Assembly: GCA_934502905.1 (NCBI GenBank)
Contig: CAKSVK010000039.1
Coordinates: 1 to 23,392 of the forward strand
DNA length: 23,392 nucleotides
Origin: an uncultured Chitinophagaceae bacterium
GTDB taxonomy: Bacteria > Bacteroidota > Bacteroidia > Chitinophagales > Chitinophagaceae
Direction: 5' to 3'
The notes under the pieces are model-generated. The model was not told the origin of the DNA. It saw only the letters and a list, made by a program, of their open reading frames with translations, and searched no databases. Position numbers and translations under genes: made by a program. Below are positions 15,342 through 23,345 of the stretch, piece by piece (the stretch's first letter is position 1; every line of letters begins with the position of its first letter).

Positions 15342-15349
15342 CAAAAATA
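15342..15349 (-). promoter_or_regulatory. -7 element (TATTTTTG) for the response regulator
   Basis: On the minus strand this is an exact TAnnTTTG, 18 bases before the ATG at 15323. The direct-repeat candidate operator begins three bases upstream of it, covering the -33 zone. Confidence 0.55.
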
Positions 15350-15352
15350 ACC

Positions 15353-15441
15353 TTCCCCGTTTTATCAGCCTAAATCCCGGGATTATGAAATTGTTAACCC
15401 AACCGTGTTCCCCGTACTAAACCTGTGTATCCCGACGTTAT
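15353..15441. promoter_or_regulatory. Candidate operator: 34-base direct repeat, spaced 55 bases
   Basis: Two copies, 15353-15386 and 15408-15441, align without gaps. Both have TTCCCCGT at the left end, ATCCCG at offset 21, and TTAT at offset 30. Four YCCCG boxes therefore lie at 15355, 15375, 15410 and 15430, spaced 20, 35 and 20. The place, between divergent promoters of an OmpR-type regulator and its neighbour, and box spacing near two helical turns suggest binding by that regulator. Binding is inferred. Confidence 0.5.
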
Positions 15442-15494
15442 TATTTCCTTGAAAAGCAATGAAATATTCATCCGGTCATTACAACCTATTCTAC

Positions 15495-15502
15495 TAATTT
15501 TG
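15495..15502 (+). promoter_or_regulatory. -7 element (TAATTTTG) for the 731-residue secreted protein
   Basis: An exact TAnnTTTG ends only eight bases before the ATG at 15511, so the mRNA leader would be a few bases at most. No TTG box is seen at the expected distance upstream, which would fit a promoter that needs an activator. Confidence 0.5.
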
Positions 15503-15510
15503 CATTCAGT

Positions 15511-17706
15511 ATGCGTTTATCCCTTATCATATGCTCGGTTTTGATGGTGATTGTGTTGCCTGGCTTTGTTTCGGCAGAGGCAGTGACGGATACATTGAAG
15601 AAGCGGATTGACATATCAAGGATACGGTATCACGAAAATATTGAGAAAGAGCAAAACCTGGCGCTTAAATCCGGCGACGGCAGGCTGATCAATGTTTCCG
15701 GCAACGGTTCCATCAATACCTTTGTTACCAACGTTATCGTTGAAAGAGTCAATCAGCTAAAGGATTCTATTGAGAACAACGGTGCCCTGGATCACCGGCT
15801 GAAGGTAAAATACCTGAGTGGGCTGGAGAACCTGGTCAAAGGGTTCAATAACGGCTGGCGCAATAATTCCTTTAATCCGGTGCTGGCGGAAGAGCTGATC
15901 TCCAACTATGAACTGCTGGTAGACGCTGATATCAAAAAGCAGGATATCAGCCCGATCGTGGAAAAGGCTTCCTATGCCGTGGGAAATATAAACGTAACCA
16001 GCAACGGGAATGCGCTGTTTGAAAATGCCGGTTATACGACTGCGCGGCATATTGTATTCAGGAAATTCTGTGCATTGTATCCCGATAAAGCATTGCAGAT
16101 GCTGGAGCAATACCCGGATGTTCCTTTCGCAGATAGCCTGGTGGAAGCGGTCGCTTATAACAATCCTAACCAGTTGTATGATTATGCTGCCGCCACCCGC
16201 ACTAATGTCGGGCGCATCATCCACAGGAGTTCGGACCCGTTGGTAAAAGCGGTGGTATCCATTGCTTCCAGCAAAAGCGGGCAACAATATTATCCTTTCC
16301 TGGATGAAATTGCTGCAGGCAGGATCACCCTGGCGGAAGTATACGATGTAATGGAGGATAACCTGGCATATTATAAAATGCTGGTGAAGATGCAGGTATC
16401 CTATACCGAACGGCTGATAAAAAAAGATACGCCTTTAGCATATGATAAGCTGGTGGCAAAATTGCAGGACCGGGCGAAAAATGTATTCATCGAAGAAATA
16501 AACGCGCTGCATGATTCTCCCGATAACGTACGGTTCAGGATACTGGACCCGATGACGGCCCAGGAACTTTATTACCTGATCGTATTGGGAGAGGAGGTGA
16601 TTTATACTTCCAGCTATAAGGGTGTTTATAACCGGATGATGCAGCGGGTGCCTTCCCAGTCGGGAGATAGCCTGCTGGTAAGTGTACGGTTCGACCGGTT
16701 CAAAAAGTTTATCAAGCTGGCGGCAGGGTACAACAAGCTGGATGAATTCCTGCAATCCATGCCAGACACCAATTCGCAACGCCTGATGATGGCATTTGTA
16801 CGGGGGCTGGAAAATACCGGTACCCTGGAGGATGCGGTAGACGTGGCAGATTCCTATGGCAGCATCCGCAACCCGCTTGTCACCCGTTTGATAGACCAGG
16901 AGATAGAGAAAAACCTGTTCCAGGCCAAGTCTGAGGGAGAGCGACGCACAATTGTCATCTATGATATCCTGCAAACCATTTTCCAGTCATCGCAGGACAG
17001 TACCATCAATATTTCTGCAAAGCTGAAAATACCTCCCGTGTATCGCGTGGATAATAAGGAACTGCTGGATGACAGCGGCAGGGTAGTGCAGCAGGTATTT
17101 TTTTATGGAGATAAGGATGGTAAGGATTCTTATGCCAATTTCATGACCATGTTTACCGGGCCTGACTGGAAAGTGAACCGTTCCTCCCAGTGGGTAGAAA
17201 TAAGGTCTACCAAAGGAAAACCCATTGTAATATTTGCCAACCTGCCGCTGGATTATGAGAAGGGGCTGGATTCTGTTGCACAGGTCATGTTGCGTAGTTA
17301 CATGGATGCCAAAGGATTCAAACCTTCCATCACTATTCACAGGGGGCACAGCTATTGGGTAGGTTCTACCATCCGCCACCTGGCACCTACCTCAAAAATA
17401 GTAGTCTTGGGCTCCTGCGGAGGCTTTCACAACCTGGATGATGTGCTGAAGACCTGTCCTGATGCCCATATCATTTCTTCCAAAGAAGTGGGAACACGTC
17501 ATGTAAATGAGCCGATCCTGAAAGCGATCAACGAGGATGTAAGACAGGGGAAAAATGTGGATTGGCTTGCCATGTGGAAGGATCTGTCTGCAAAATTTCC
17601 TTCCGGAGATGCAAAGGAAAGATTTGATAATTACGTGCCGCCCCATAAAAACCTGGGCGCCCTGTTCATTAAGTCTTATTTCAGGCAGACCGGCTCTTAC
17701 CAGTAA
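15511..17706 (+). CDS. Secreted protein with caspase/gingipain-like (clan CD) C-terminal domain
   Basis: The 731-residue protein starts with a signal peptide (MRLSLIICSVLMVIVLPGFV, SAEA). Residues ~25-500 are mainly helical and match no family I know. The C-terminal ~525-680 has alternating strands and helices with FFYGDKDG (530-537), PIVIFANLPL (571-580), ITIHRGHSYW with H613, and KIVVLGSCGGF with C636. A His preceded by Gly after one strand, then a Cys after the next hydrophobic strand, is the signature of clan CD cysteine peptidases (caspases, gingipains, separase, CHAT). The assignment rests on motif and strand pattern only; activity is unproven. The gene is divergent from a two-component regulator and ends 3 bases from the convergent hydrolase gene. 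Confidence 0.7.
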   Translation: MRLSLIICSVLMVIVLPGFVSAEAVTDTLKKRIDISRIRYHENIEKEQNLALKSGDGRLINVSGNGSINTFVTNVIVERVNQLKDSIENNGALDHRLKVKYLSGLENLVKGFNNGWRNNSFNPVLAEELISNYELLVDADIKKQDISPIVEKASYAVGNINVTSNGNALFENAGYTTARHIVFRKFCALYPDKALQMLEQYPDVPFADSLVEAVAYNNPNQLYDYAAATRTNVGRIIHRSSDPLVKAVVSIASSKSGQQYYPFLDEIAAGRITLAEVYDVMEDNLAYYKMLVKMQVSYTERLIKKDTPLAYDKLVAKLQDRAKNVFIEEINALHDSPDNVRFRILDPMTAQELYYLIVLGEEVIYTSSYKGVYNRMMQRVPSQSGDSLLVSVRFDRFKKFIKLAAGYNKLDEFLQSMPDTNSQRLMMAFVRGLENTGTLEDAVDVADSYGSIRNPLVTRLIDQEIEKNLFQAKSEGERRTIVIYDILQTIFQSSQDSTINISAKLKIPPVYRVDNKELLDDSGRVVQQVFFYGDKDGKDSYANFMTMFTGPDWKVNRSSQWVEIRSTKGKPIVIFANLPLDYEKGLDSVAQVMLRSYMDAKGFKPSITIHRGHSYWVGSTIRHLAPTSKIVVLGSCGGFHNLDDVLKTCPDAHIISSKEVGTRHVNEPILKAINEDVRQGKNVDWLAMWKDLSAKFPSGDAKERFDNYVPPHKNLGALFIKSYFRQTGSYQ

Positions 17707-17709
17707 CTC

Positions 17710-18354
17710 TTATGTTGCTTTTACAAACGGGTTATTCTTCTTTTCAAATCCAATAGTGGTTGTTTCTCCATGCCCGGGGTAAACTAAGGTGTTATCCGGA
17801 AGGGTATAAAGCTTTGTCCGTATGCTATTTTCCAGGGTGGGGAAATCGCCTTTAGGCAGATCTGTACGGCCAATGCTCATCCGGAACAGCACGTCACCGC
17901 TGATGATGAATTCCTGCTTTCGGCAGTAAAAGCTGATGCTGCCCGGCGAATGCCCCGGCGTAAGCAGTATGTCCAGCTGATCGTCACCCAACGGAATGGT
18001 ATCTCCCTCCCGTATATAAATAAGTTTCCCGGTATAATTGTCGAACGGCAGGTTCCACATCAGTCCTGAAGCAGGCGCATGGTCCAGCAGCTCTTTTTCA
18101 TCCGGGTGGATATGTAACGTCAACCCATACCTGTCTGCTACCCATTTATTACCGAATACATGGTCCAGGTGGCAGTGGGTATTCAGCAACAGGGAGGGTT
18201 GTAGACCGTTACCGTCTATGAAATCCGCCAGCTGGTCTTTTTCCTCGTCGAAATAGCAGCCGGGGTCAATGATGATACAGTTCTTTTGATCATTCCACAG
18301 TACAAAAGTATTCTCCTGTATAGGGCTAAATGTGAAAACTTTAACATCAAACAT
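17710..18354 (-). CDS. Metallo-beta-lactamase-fold hydrolase (glyoxalase II-like)
   Basis: The 214-residue cytoplasmic protein has the complete binuclear metal set: THCHLDH (H60, H62, D64, H65), a GHSPGS histidine (~134), SGDVLF (the bridging aspartate) and a final YPGHG. The GRTDLPKGD stretch is typical of the short GloB-like/YcbL group. These split thioesters such as hydroxyacylglutathione, but many short members have other or unknown substrates. It converges on the 731-residue gene with a 3-base gap and is divergent from the TolB-like gene, 41 bases away. Confidence 0.9.
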   Translation of the reverse strand: MFDVKVFTFSPIQENTFVLWNDQKNCIIIDPGCYFDEEKDQLADFIDGNGLQPSLLLNTHCHLDHVFGNKWVADRYGLTLHIHPDEKELLDHAPASGLMWNLPFDNYTGKLIYIREGDTIPLGDDQLDILLTPGHSPGSISFYCRKQEFIISGDVLFRMSIGRTDLPKGDFPTLENSIRTKLYTLPDNTLVYPGHGETTTIGFEKKNNPFVKAT

Positions 18355-18359
18355 AATCG

Positions 18360-18388
18360 TTGATTGTACCTTAAAAACGCTAATTTTA
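18360..18388 (+). promoter_or_regulatory. Promoter for the TolB-like outer-membrane gene
   Basis: TTG (18360-18362) is 18 bases from TAATTTTA (18381-18388), a near match to the Bacteroidota TTG/TAnnTTTG arrangement. It lies seven bases before the ATG at 18396 and 19 before the in-frame ATG at 18408, favouring the latter as start. Confidence 0.45.
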
Positions 18389-18395
18389 TTCCAGA

Positions 18396-21300
18396 ATGTA
18401 CGAAATTATGGGAATCTCACAGAAAAGGCTACGTTATTGTTTATCAGGGGGCTTATCTATCATTTTGTTATTTGTTTTTGCAGGGTCGGTAAGTGCCCAG
18501 GTGAACGCGGTGGAGTTTGGTAAAAACAGGGTACAGTACGATAAAATGAAGTGGCGTTACTACCAGACCAAGAACTTTAATGTGTATTTTACCCAGAACG
18601 GGCTGGCTTTGGCCAAATATACCGCCCAGGCGGCCGAAAAAGAGTTGCCGGCTATGGAAGATTTTGTAGAATACGGATCGCAACGGAGGATCAATATTGT
18701 TGTGTACAACAGCTTCAATGATATGCAGCAATCCAATATAGGATTGGGCATTGACTGGCAGAATACGGGAGGGGTCACCAAGTTTGTAAATAACAAAATG
18801 ATCGTTTACTTCGACGGGAATCACTATAACCTCCGGAAACAGATCCGGCAGGGTATTGCCAAAACACTGCTGGATAATCTTTTATTCGGGGATAACCTGG
18901 GCGAGTTTGCCAGCAACCAGGCATTGCTGGACCTGCCCACCTGGCTTACGGAAGGTTATATCCGGTATGCCGCGGAAAACTGGAGCCCGGAAATGGATGA
19001 TAAATTAAAATCAGCCCTCCTGTCAGGAAGATACCGTACTTTTTACCAGTTTGCTTTCGACCAGCCGGAACTGGCGGGGCACTCTTTCTGGCATTTTATA
19101 GCGGATAATTACCGTAGGGACAATGTTACTTATTTTCTGTACCTGGCCCGCATTTATAAAAGCCTGAACTCTGCGAGTAAAAAAGTCACCAAGAAAAAGT
19201 TCAAGGATGTGCTGAAGGAGTTCATGGAAAAGGAGGCAGACAAATACTACCAGGACCTGCGTGGCAGGAGAAATGCCCCGCGTGGAAGCGTGGTAGCCAT
19301 TGAAGATGTAAACAAGAACCTGGATTATTACCGGTTCCAGGCAAACCCCAATCCCAGGAACAACACCTATGCCGTGGTACGTTACAAAAGAGGCATTTAT
19401 CGTATAGAGCTGGAAGACTTCGGTTTTAAAAGAAAAATACTGTTGAAATCGGGGGTGCTGGATAACCAGAACGAGATCAATCCCAATTATCCGCAGCTGG
19501 CATGGGACCCCAAGGGATCCAGGCTGGTGGTGGTATATATGGAAAAAAATGAGCTCAGGATGTTTGTTTACGATCTTACCAAACGCCTGAAAACCTCCAA
19601 GCAGGCGCTTCCTGAAGAGTTCCAGCAGGTAATGGATGTAAAGTATATGCTGGACGACAATACCCTTTTGTTCAGCGCAGTGAAAAATGGTTACTCGGAT
19701 ATTTTTGTGTATAAAATAAATGAGCAAACCGTACAGCAGATCACCAATGATGTATACGACGACCTGGATCCAACCTTTGTTGCTTTCCCCGGCAAAACAG
19801 GGATTATCTTTTCTTCCAACAGGCCTTCCGGCAATGCCGTGAACAGCGATACAGCGCTGCCTTCCGGCAACCGGTTCAATATTTTTATAGTGGACAACTG
19901 GAACAAAAGTGATTTCAGGCAGATATCCCAGCTTACCAATGTCAGCTATGGCAATGCACGTTATCCCATGCAGTACAATACCAATCACTTCACGTTCGTG
20001 AATGATGAAATGGGTATCGCCAACCGGTATGCCGGATTCTTTACTACCCGGGGCGCCGGTGTGGATACCGTGTACAGGGTGGGAGATGAGTTTTTGAGAA
20101 ACCCTGATAATGCTGAGCTGGATTCTACATTACAGGCGTGGAACAAGACAGAGCCTGACTCTGTTGCTTATATGGCGGTGCGCACAGATTCTGCTTATTC
20201 ATTTCCTATTACCAACTACCAGAGTAACCTGCAGGAGACCCGCATAGCCGGTGATAAGGGCCAGGTAACGGAAGTAAGGCAGGAAGGAGACCTGAAGATG
20301 TTGTATAAGCTCAGGGTGAATGATGATGCATTGAAGAGAAGGAATATTAACATCCGCCCTACGGAATACATGAAAAAGGTGATAGACCAGGACCGGATAT
20401 CAAAAGGTGCTGCCACCATTTACCAGCCGTTAACGAGGGATACGGCTAAGACCGACGCGGATATTTTTCAAAGCGAATTTGAGAATGAGCAGCCGGAAGG
20501 AGGAAGAGTGGTGCAGCAGGATGAGGCGCCTGTGCGTGTGATACCCACCATTTTGTCGCAGGCCAAATTATTTGACTACCGGCTCAGGTTCTCCACGATG
20601 TATTCCGTAACGGGATTCAACAATTCGGTATTGATGACCCGCTGGCAGCCCTATGGTGGCGGATACGGACCCATATACATGACCAACGGCACCTCCAACC
20701 TGAATGGTATGATACGGTTGGGGATAGCCGACCTGTTCGAGGATGTGAAGTTCATGGGCGGCTTCCGCCTGGGGCTGAACCTGGATGATGTGGATGCCTT
20801 GTTCAGCTATCAGAATCTCCGTCGCCGCTTTGATTGGGGACTCACTTACTACCGTTCTACCGTAAGCAACTTCAAACCGGTGACGAACATAACAGGTATC
20901 AACAGGCTGGTTTCCGATCTGTACCAGTTCAATGTGGCTTATCCTTTTGACAGGGTAAAGAGTGTAAGAGCCACCGTTGCCTATCGCCTGGACAGAACAG
21001 TTTATAAAAGTGATATTTTTGCGCTTAACCCTGGTGAAACCCTGAAGCAACCGGATGATTCGCTGCATGCGGTGCTCACCCACCTGGAATATGTACACGA
21101 TAACAGCCTGAACCCGGCGCTGAATATCTGGAATGGTTTGCGATACAAGATATTTACAGATATCAATACCAATGTGACAAGGGGTAAGCAGGGAAAAGTG
21201 GCATTTAATGTGGGTGCTGACATCCGTTATTATTACCCGATATACAGGAATTTCATCTGGGCAGGAAGGGCAGGGGCCGACTTCTCATTCGGCAGCGAAA

Positions 21301-21809
21301 AAATGATCTATTACCTGGGTGGCACCGACGGATGGATAAATCCTAAATTCAGTGATGGCAACAGGCCTAAAGCTGACTATACCTATCAAACCCTGGCAGT
21401 GAATATGAGAGGATACTGGCAGAATGCGGCGCACGGTAATAATTCTATTGTGCTGAACAGTGAGTTCCGTTTGCCGGTATTTACTACTTTGCTGAGCCGC
21501 CCGATTAACAACGCATTTGTCCGTAACTTCCAGCTGGTGCAGTTCCTTGACCTGGGAACAGCATGGACAGGGAAGTATAATGAGTTGGTGAGACCACCGG
21601 TAGTGCACAGCTTCCCGCCCAACAACGATGATCCTTTTGTAACGGTACAGCTGGAGAATACCGGGCTCGGACCTTTTGTAGGCGGGTATGGCTTTGGGGC
21701 GCGAAGTACGCTTCTGGGATATTTCCTCAAAGTGGACGCCGGTTGGCCAATGACAGGGTTCTTCAGTGGAAAACCGATCTGGTATTTTTCACTGGGCCTC
21801 GATTTTTAA
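18396..21809 (+). CDS. TolB-like propeller / outer-membrane beta-barrel protein
   Basis: The 1137-residue protein starts with a signal peptide ending near SVSAQ (residue 35). Residues ~50-300 resemble a gluzincin (peptidase MA) domain: LPTWLTEGYIRYAAENW (180-196) matches the EGxxxY half, but where HExxH would stand is IRQGIAKTLL, so it should be inactive. Residues ~330-620 contain TolB/PD40-type blades (PQLAWDPKGSRLVVVYM; SDIFVYKINEQTVQQITND; DLDPTF). Residues ~720-1137 are amphipathic strands ending in YFSLGLDF, the terminal aromatic typical of outer-membrane barrels. Proteins of this layout are common in Bacteroidota but their role is unknown. Start is 18396 or, more consistent with the promoter, 18408. 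A terminator follows. Confidence 0.85.
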   Translation: MYEIMGISQKRLRYCLSGGLSIILLFVFAGSVSAQVNAVEFGKNRVQYDKMKWRYYQTKNFNVYFTQNGLALAKYTAQAAEKELPAMEDFVEYGSQRRINIVVYNSFNDMQQSNIGLGIDWQNTGGVTKFVNNKMIVYFDGNHYNLRKQIRQGIAKTLLDNLLFGDNLGEFASNQALLDLPTWLTEGYIRYAAENWSPEMDDKLKSALLSGRYRTFYQFAFDQPELAGHSFWHFIADNYRRDNVTYFLYLARIYKSLNSASKKVTKKKFKDVLKEFMEKEADKYYQDLRGRRNAPRGSVVAIEDVNKNLDYYRFQANPNPRNNTYAVVRYKRGIYRIELEDFGFKRKILLKSGVLDNQNEINPNYPQLAWDPKGSRLVVVYMEKNELRMFVYDLTKRLKTSKQALPEEFQQVMDVKYMLDDNTLLFSAVKNGYSDIFVYKINEQTVQQITNDVYDDLDPTFVAFPGKTGIIFSSNRPSGNAVNSDTALPSGNRFNIFIVDNWNKSDFRQISQLTNVSYGNARYPMQYNTNHFTFVNDEMGIANRYAGFFTTRGAGVDTVYRVGDEFLRNPDNAELDSTLQAWNKTEPDSVAYMAVRTDSAYSFPITNYQSNLQETRIAGDKGQVTEVRQEGDLKMLYKLRVNDDALKRRNINIRPTEYMKKVIDQDRISKGAATIYQPLTRDTAKTDADIFQSEFENEQPEGGRVVQQDEAPVRVIPTILSQAKLFDYRLRFSTMYSVTGFNNSVLMTRWQPYGGGYGPIYMTNGTSNLNGMIRLGIADLFEDVKFMGGFRLGLNLDDVDALFSYQNLRRRFDWGLTYYRSTVSNFKPVTNITGINRLVSDLYQFNVAYPFDRVKSVRATVAYRLDRTVYKSDIFALNPGETLKQPDDSLHAVLTHLEYVHDNSLNPALNIWNGLRYKIFTDINTNVTRGKQGKVAFNVGADIRYYYPIYRNFIWAGRAGADFSFGSEKMIYYLGGTDGWINPKFSDGNRPKADYTYQTLAVNMRGYWQNAAHGNNSIVLNSEFRLPVFTTLLSRPINNAFVRNFQLVQFLDLGTAWTGKYNELVRPPVVHSFPPNNDDPFVTVQLENTGLGPFVGGYGFGARSTLLGYFLKVDAGWPMTGFFSGKPIWYFSLGLDF

Positions 21810-21844
21810 CCGGATACCCATCTATATCTTTTTTTTATCGATGT

Positions 21845-21873
21845 AAAGCACTTATTTTGGTAAGTGCTTTTTT
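21845..21873 (+). terminator. Rho-independent terminator after the TolB-like gene
   Basis: AAAGCACTTA (21845-21854), loop TTTTGG, TAAGTGCTTT (21861-21870), then TTT: a perfect ten-base stem. It ends 20 bases before the next ATG at 21894, leaving little room for a separate promoter. Confidence 0.9.
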
Positions 21874-21893
21874 ACTTCACTTCAATTACAACT

Positions 21894-22640
21894 ATGCGTT
21901 CAGGACTGTTTTCTGTTTTGCTTGTTACTGTTTTTTCGGTTGTGCGGGGGCAGGATACTTATTCTGTCCGGAATATTCATGCGCATAATGACTATGAGGT
22001 CAATGTGCCTTTTACGCAGGCCTACGATCTCGGTATAGGCTCTATTGAAGCAGATGTCATACTCAGGAACGATACATTGTATGTGGCGCATGATGTAAGA
22101 GATATAGCGAACCGGCGCCTGTATTTTGAAACGCATTATATCCGGCCGCTGGATGCGGCAGTACGTAACGGAAAAAGCAGGGACCTGGTGTTGCTGATTG
22201 ATCTGAAAACGGAAGCAAAGGCAACATTGGAGAAGGTGGTTTCCATTATCGGGAAGTATCCCGCGTTGACTTCCGATACAACAATACGATTCGTTATTAC
22301 AGGTAATCATCCTCCGACAGGGACATTTGACAGCTATCCCCGCTGGATACTTTTTGATGGCAGGATCAATAATACAGCGCATTTTAAGCACCTTGACAGG
22401 ATCGGTTTGTTCAGCAACAGCTTCAGGGATTTTTCCCGGTGGAACGGCAATGGCGAAATGTCAGCAGATGAACGGAAAAAGATACAGGACGCCGTGGAAA
22501 AAGTGCATGCAGCAGGGAAGAAGGTCCGTTTCTGGGCTGCACCCGATGGCGCCCATGCCTGGCGCGTATTGATGGATCTCAAGATCGATTACATCAACAC
22601 CGATCGTATTGAAGAGCTGGCAGCTTTTATGAAGCGGTAG
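21894..22640 (+). CDS. Secreted GDPD/PI-PLC-like phosphodiesterase
   Basis: From the ATG at 21894 the protein has 248 residues and a signal peptide (MRSGLFSVLLVTVFSVVRGQ). The TIM-barrel phosphodiesterase pattern is visible: NIHAHNDYE with H31, then GIGSIEADVILRNDTLYVAHD with E52, D54 and H66, LVLLIDLKT, and a C-terminal VRFWAAPDG ... DYINTDRIEEL. The HAHNDYE form fits the Bacteroidota branch of the glycerophosphodiesterase/PI-PLC superfamily, which cleaves phosphodiesters in lipid headgroups or teichoic-like polymers; substrate unknown. An upstream GTG at 21864 is inside the terminator stem and is rejected. Expression may depend on read-through of the terminator or a promoter overlapping it. 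Confidence 0.85.
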   Translation: MRSGLFSVLLVTVFSVVRGQDTYSVRNIHAHNDYEVNVPFTQAYDLGIGSIEADVILRNDTLYVAHDVRDIANRRLYFETHYIRPLDAAVRNGKSRDLVLLIDLKTEAKATLEKVVSIIGKYPALTSDTTIRFVITGNHPPTGTFDSYPRWILFDGRINNTAHFKHLDRIGLFSNSFRDFSRWNGNGEMSADERKKIQDAVEKVHAAGKKVRFWAAPDGAHAWRVLMDLKIDYINTDRIEELAAFMKR

Positions 22641-22682
22641 AACGAATGCCGGCTGATCTTAGGGAGCGCATTTATTCCGGAC

Positions 22683-22760
22683 GAGGGTTAATAATGAGAG
22701 GGCACAGGTCTGGCCGGGCACGTTTCGCTGCTACAAAACCTGCGCCAGTTCGGTTGCATT
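22683..22760 (+). repeat. Dispersed intergenic repeat, copy B1
   Basis: It begins GGGTTAATAATG (22685-22696) and includes the 21-base core identical to copy A (22701-22721), then GCTGCTACAAAAC (22727-22739) and CTGCGCCAGTTCGG. It is the fullest copy in the window. Confidence 0.75.
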
Positions 22761-22818
22761 ATATTTTCCATTATACTTTATTGTTGCGCGAAATGTAACT
22801 CTATACTTTATTTCAGGC

Positions 22819-22878
22819 GGGAGTTAATAATGGCCGGGTACATTTGGCTGCTACAAAACTACGCTAGTTCCGGGGCAC
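22819..22878 (+). repeat. Dispersed intergenic repeat, copy B2 (shortened)
   Basis: GAGTTAATAATGGCCGGG (22821-22838), GCTGCTACAAAAC (22847-22859) and CGCTAGTTCCGG align with B1. Relative to B1 it lacks about 16 bases between AATG and GCCGGG. The shared 13-mer recurs exactly 120 bases after B1. Confidence 0.75.
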
Positions 22879-22963
22879 TTTTCTGCGCAGGGAAACATAT
22901 CTGCAAACCCAACTTTATTCAATGAGTCATTCTTTTCATTAATATTGCTTTTATAATTTTTTT

Positions 22964-23332
22964 ATGAAGGGGTTTTATACCGTTCTGCTCCTGGTGATCT
23001 CCAATATTTTTATGACCATTGCCTGGTACGGGCATTTAAAATTTCAAAACTATTCCTGGTTCAGTAAGCTGGGCTTACCGGCAATTGTGCTGATCAGCTG
23101 GGGTATCGCATTATTTGAATATTCTGCCCAGGTGCCGGCAAATAAATTAGGCTTTGTTGAAAACGGGGGACCTTTCAACCTCTGGCAGCTTAAGGTGCTG
23201 CAGGAGGTGATCACACTTGTGGTATTTACCATTTTTACCCTGCTGGTTTTCAAGAATGAACAATTAAGGTTAAACCATTTGATTGGTTTTGTGTTCCTGA
23301 TACTGGCTGTATATTTTATCTTTAAAAAATAG
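22964..23332 (+). CDS. DUF486 (DMT-like) small membrane protein
   Basis: The 122-residue protein has four hydrophobic segments (residues ~4-20, 36-51, 78-95 and 104-120) and the DUF486 signature ALFEYSAQVPANKLGF (~49-64) followed by LKVLQEVITLVVFTIF. The family is grouped with drug/metabolite transporters but no substrate is established. Length is normal. The upstream region is repeat-rich and A/T-rich with no clear promoter. Confidence 0.9.
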   Translation: MKGFYTVLLLVISNIFMTIAWYGHLKFQNYSWFSKLGLPAIVLISWGIALFEYSAQVPANKLGFVENGGPFNLWQLKVLQEVITLVVFTIFTLLVFKNEQLRLNHLIGFVFLILAVYFIFKK

Positions 23333-23345
23333 ATGAACTGAAATA

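Larger units (their letters stand above)
22641..22963. other. 323-base noncoding stretch containing two degenerate repeats
   Basis: No gene is supported here. The stretch is filled by two related repeat copies (22683-22760, 22819-22878), a short TATACTTTATT motif occurring twice between them (near 22771 and 22803), and an A+T-rich lead-in to the DUF486 gene. Confidence 0.7.

Noticed and set aside
19023..19988. 321-codon open frame on the minus strand inside the TolB-like gene
   Set aside because: It is antisense to a clearly recognisable protein, has no family features, and arises from codon bias; the same applies to 10890-11687 inside the alditol oxidase gene.
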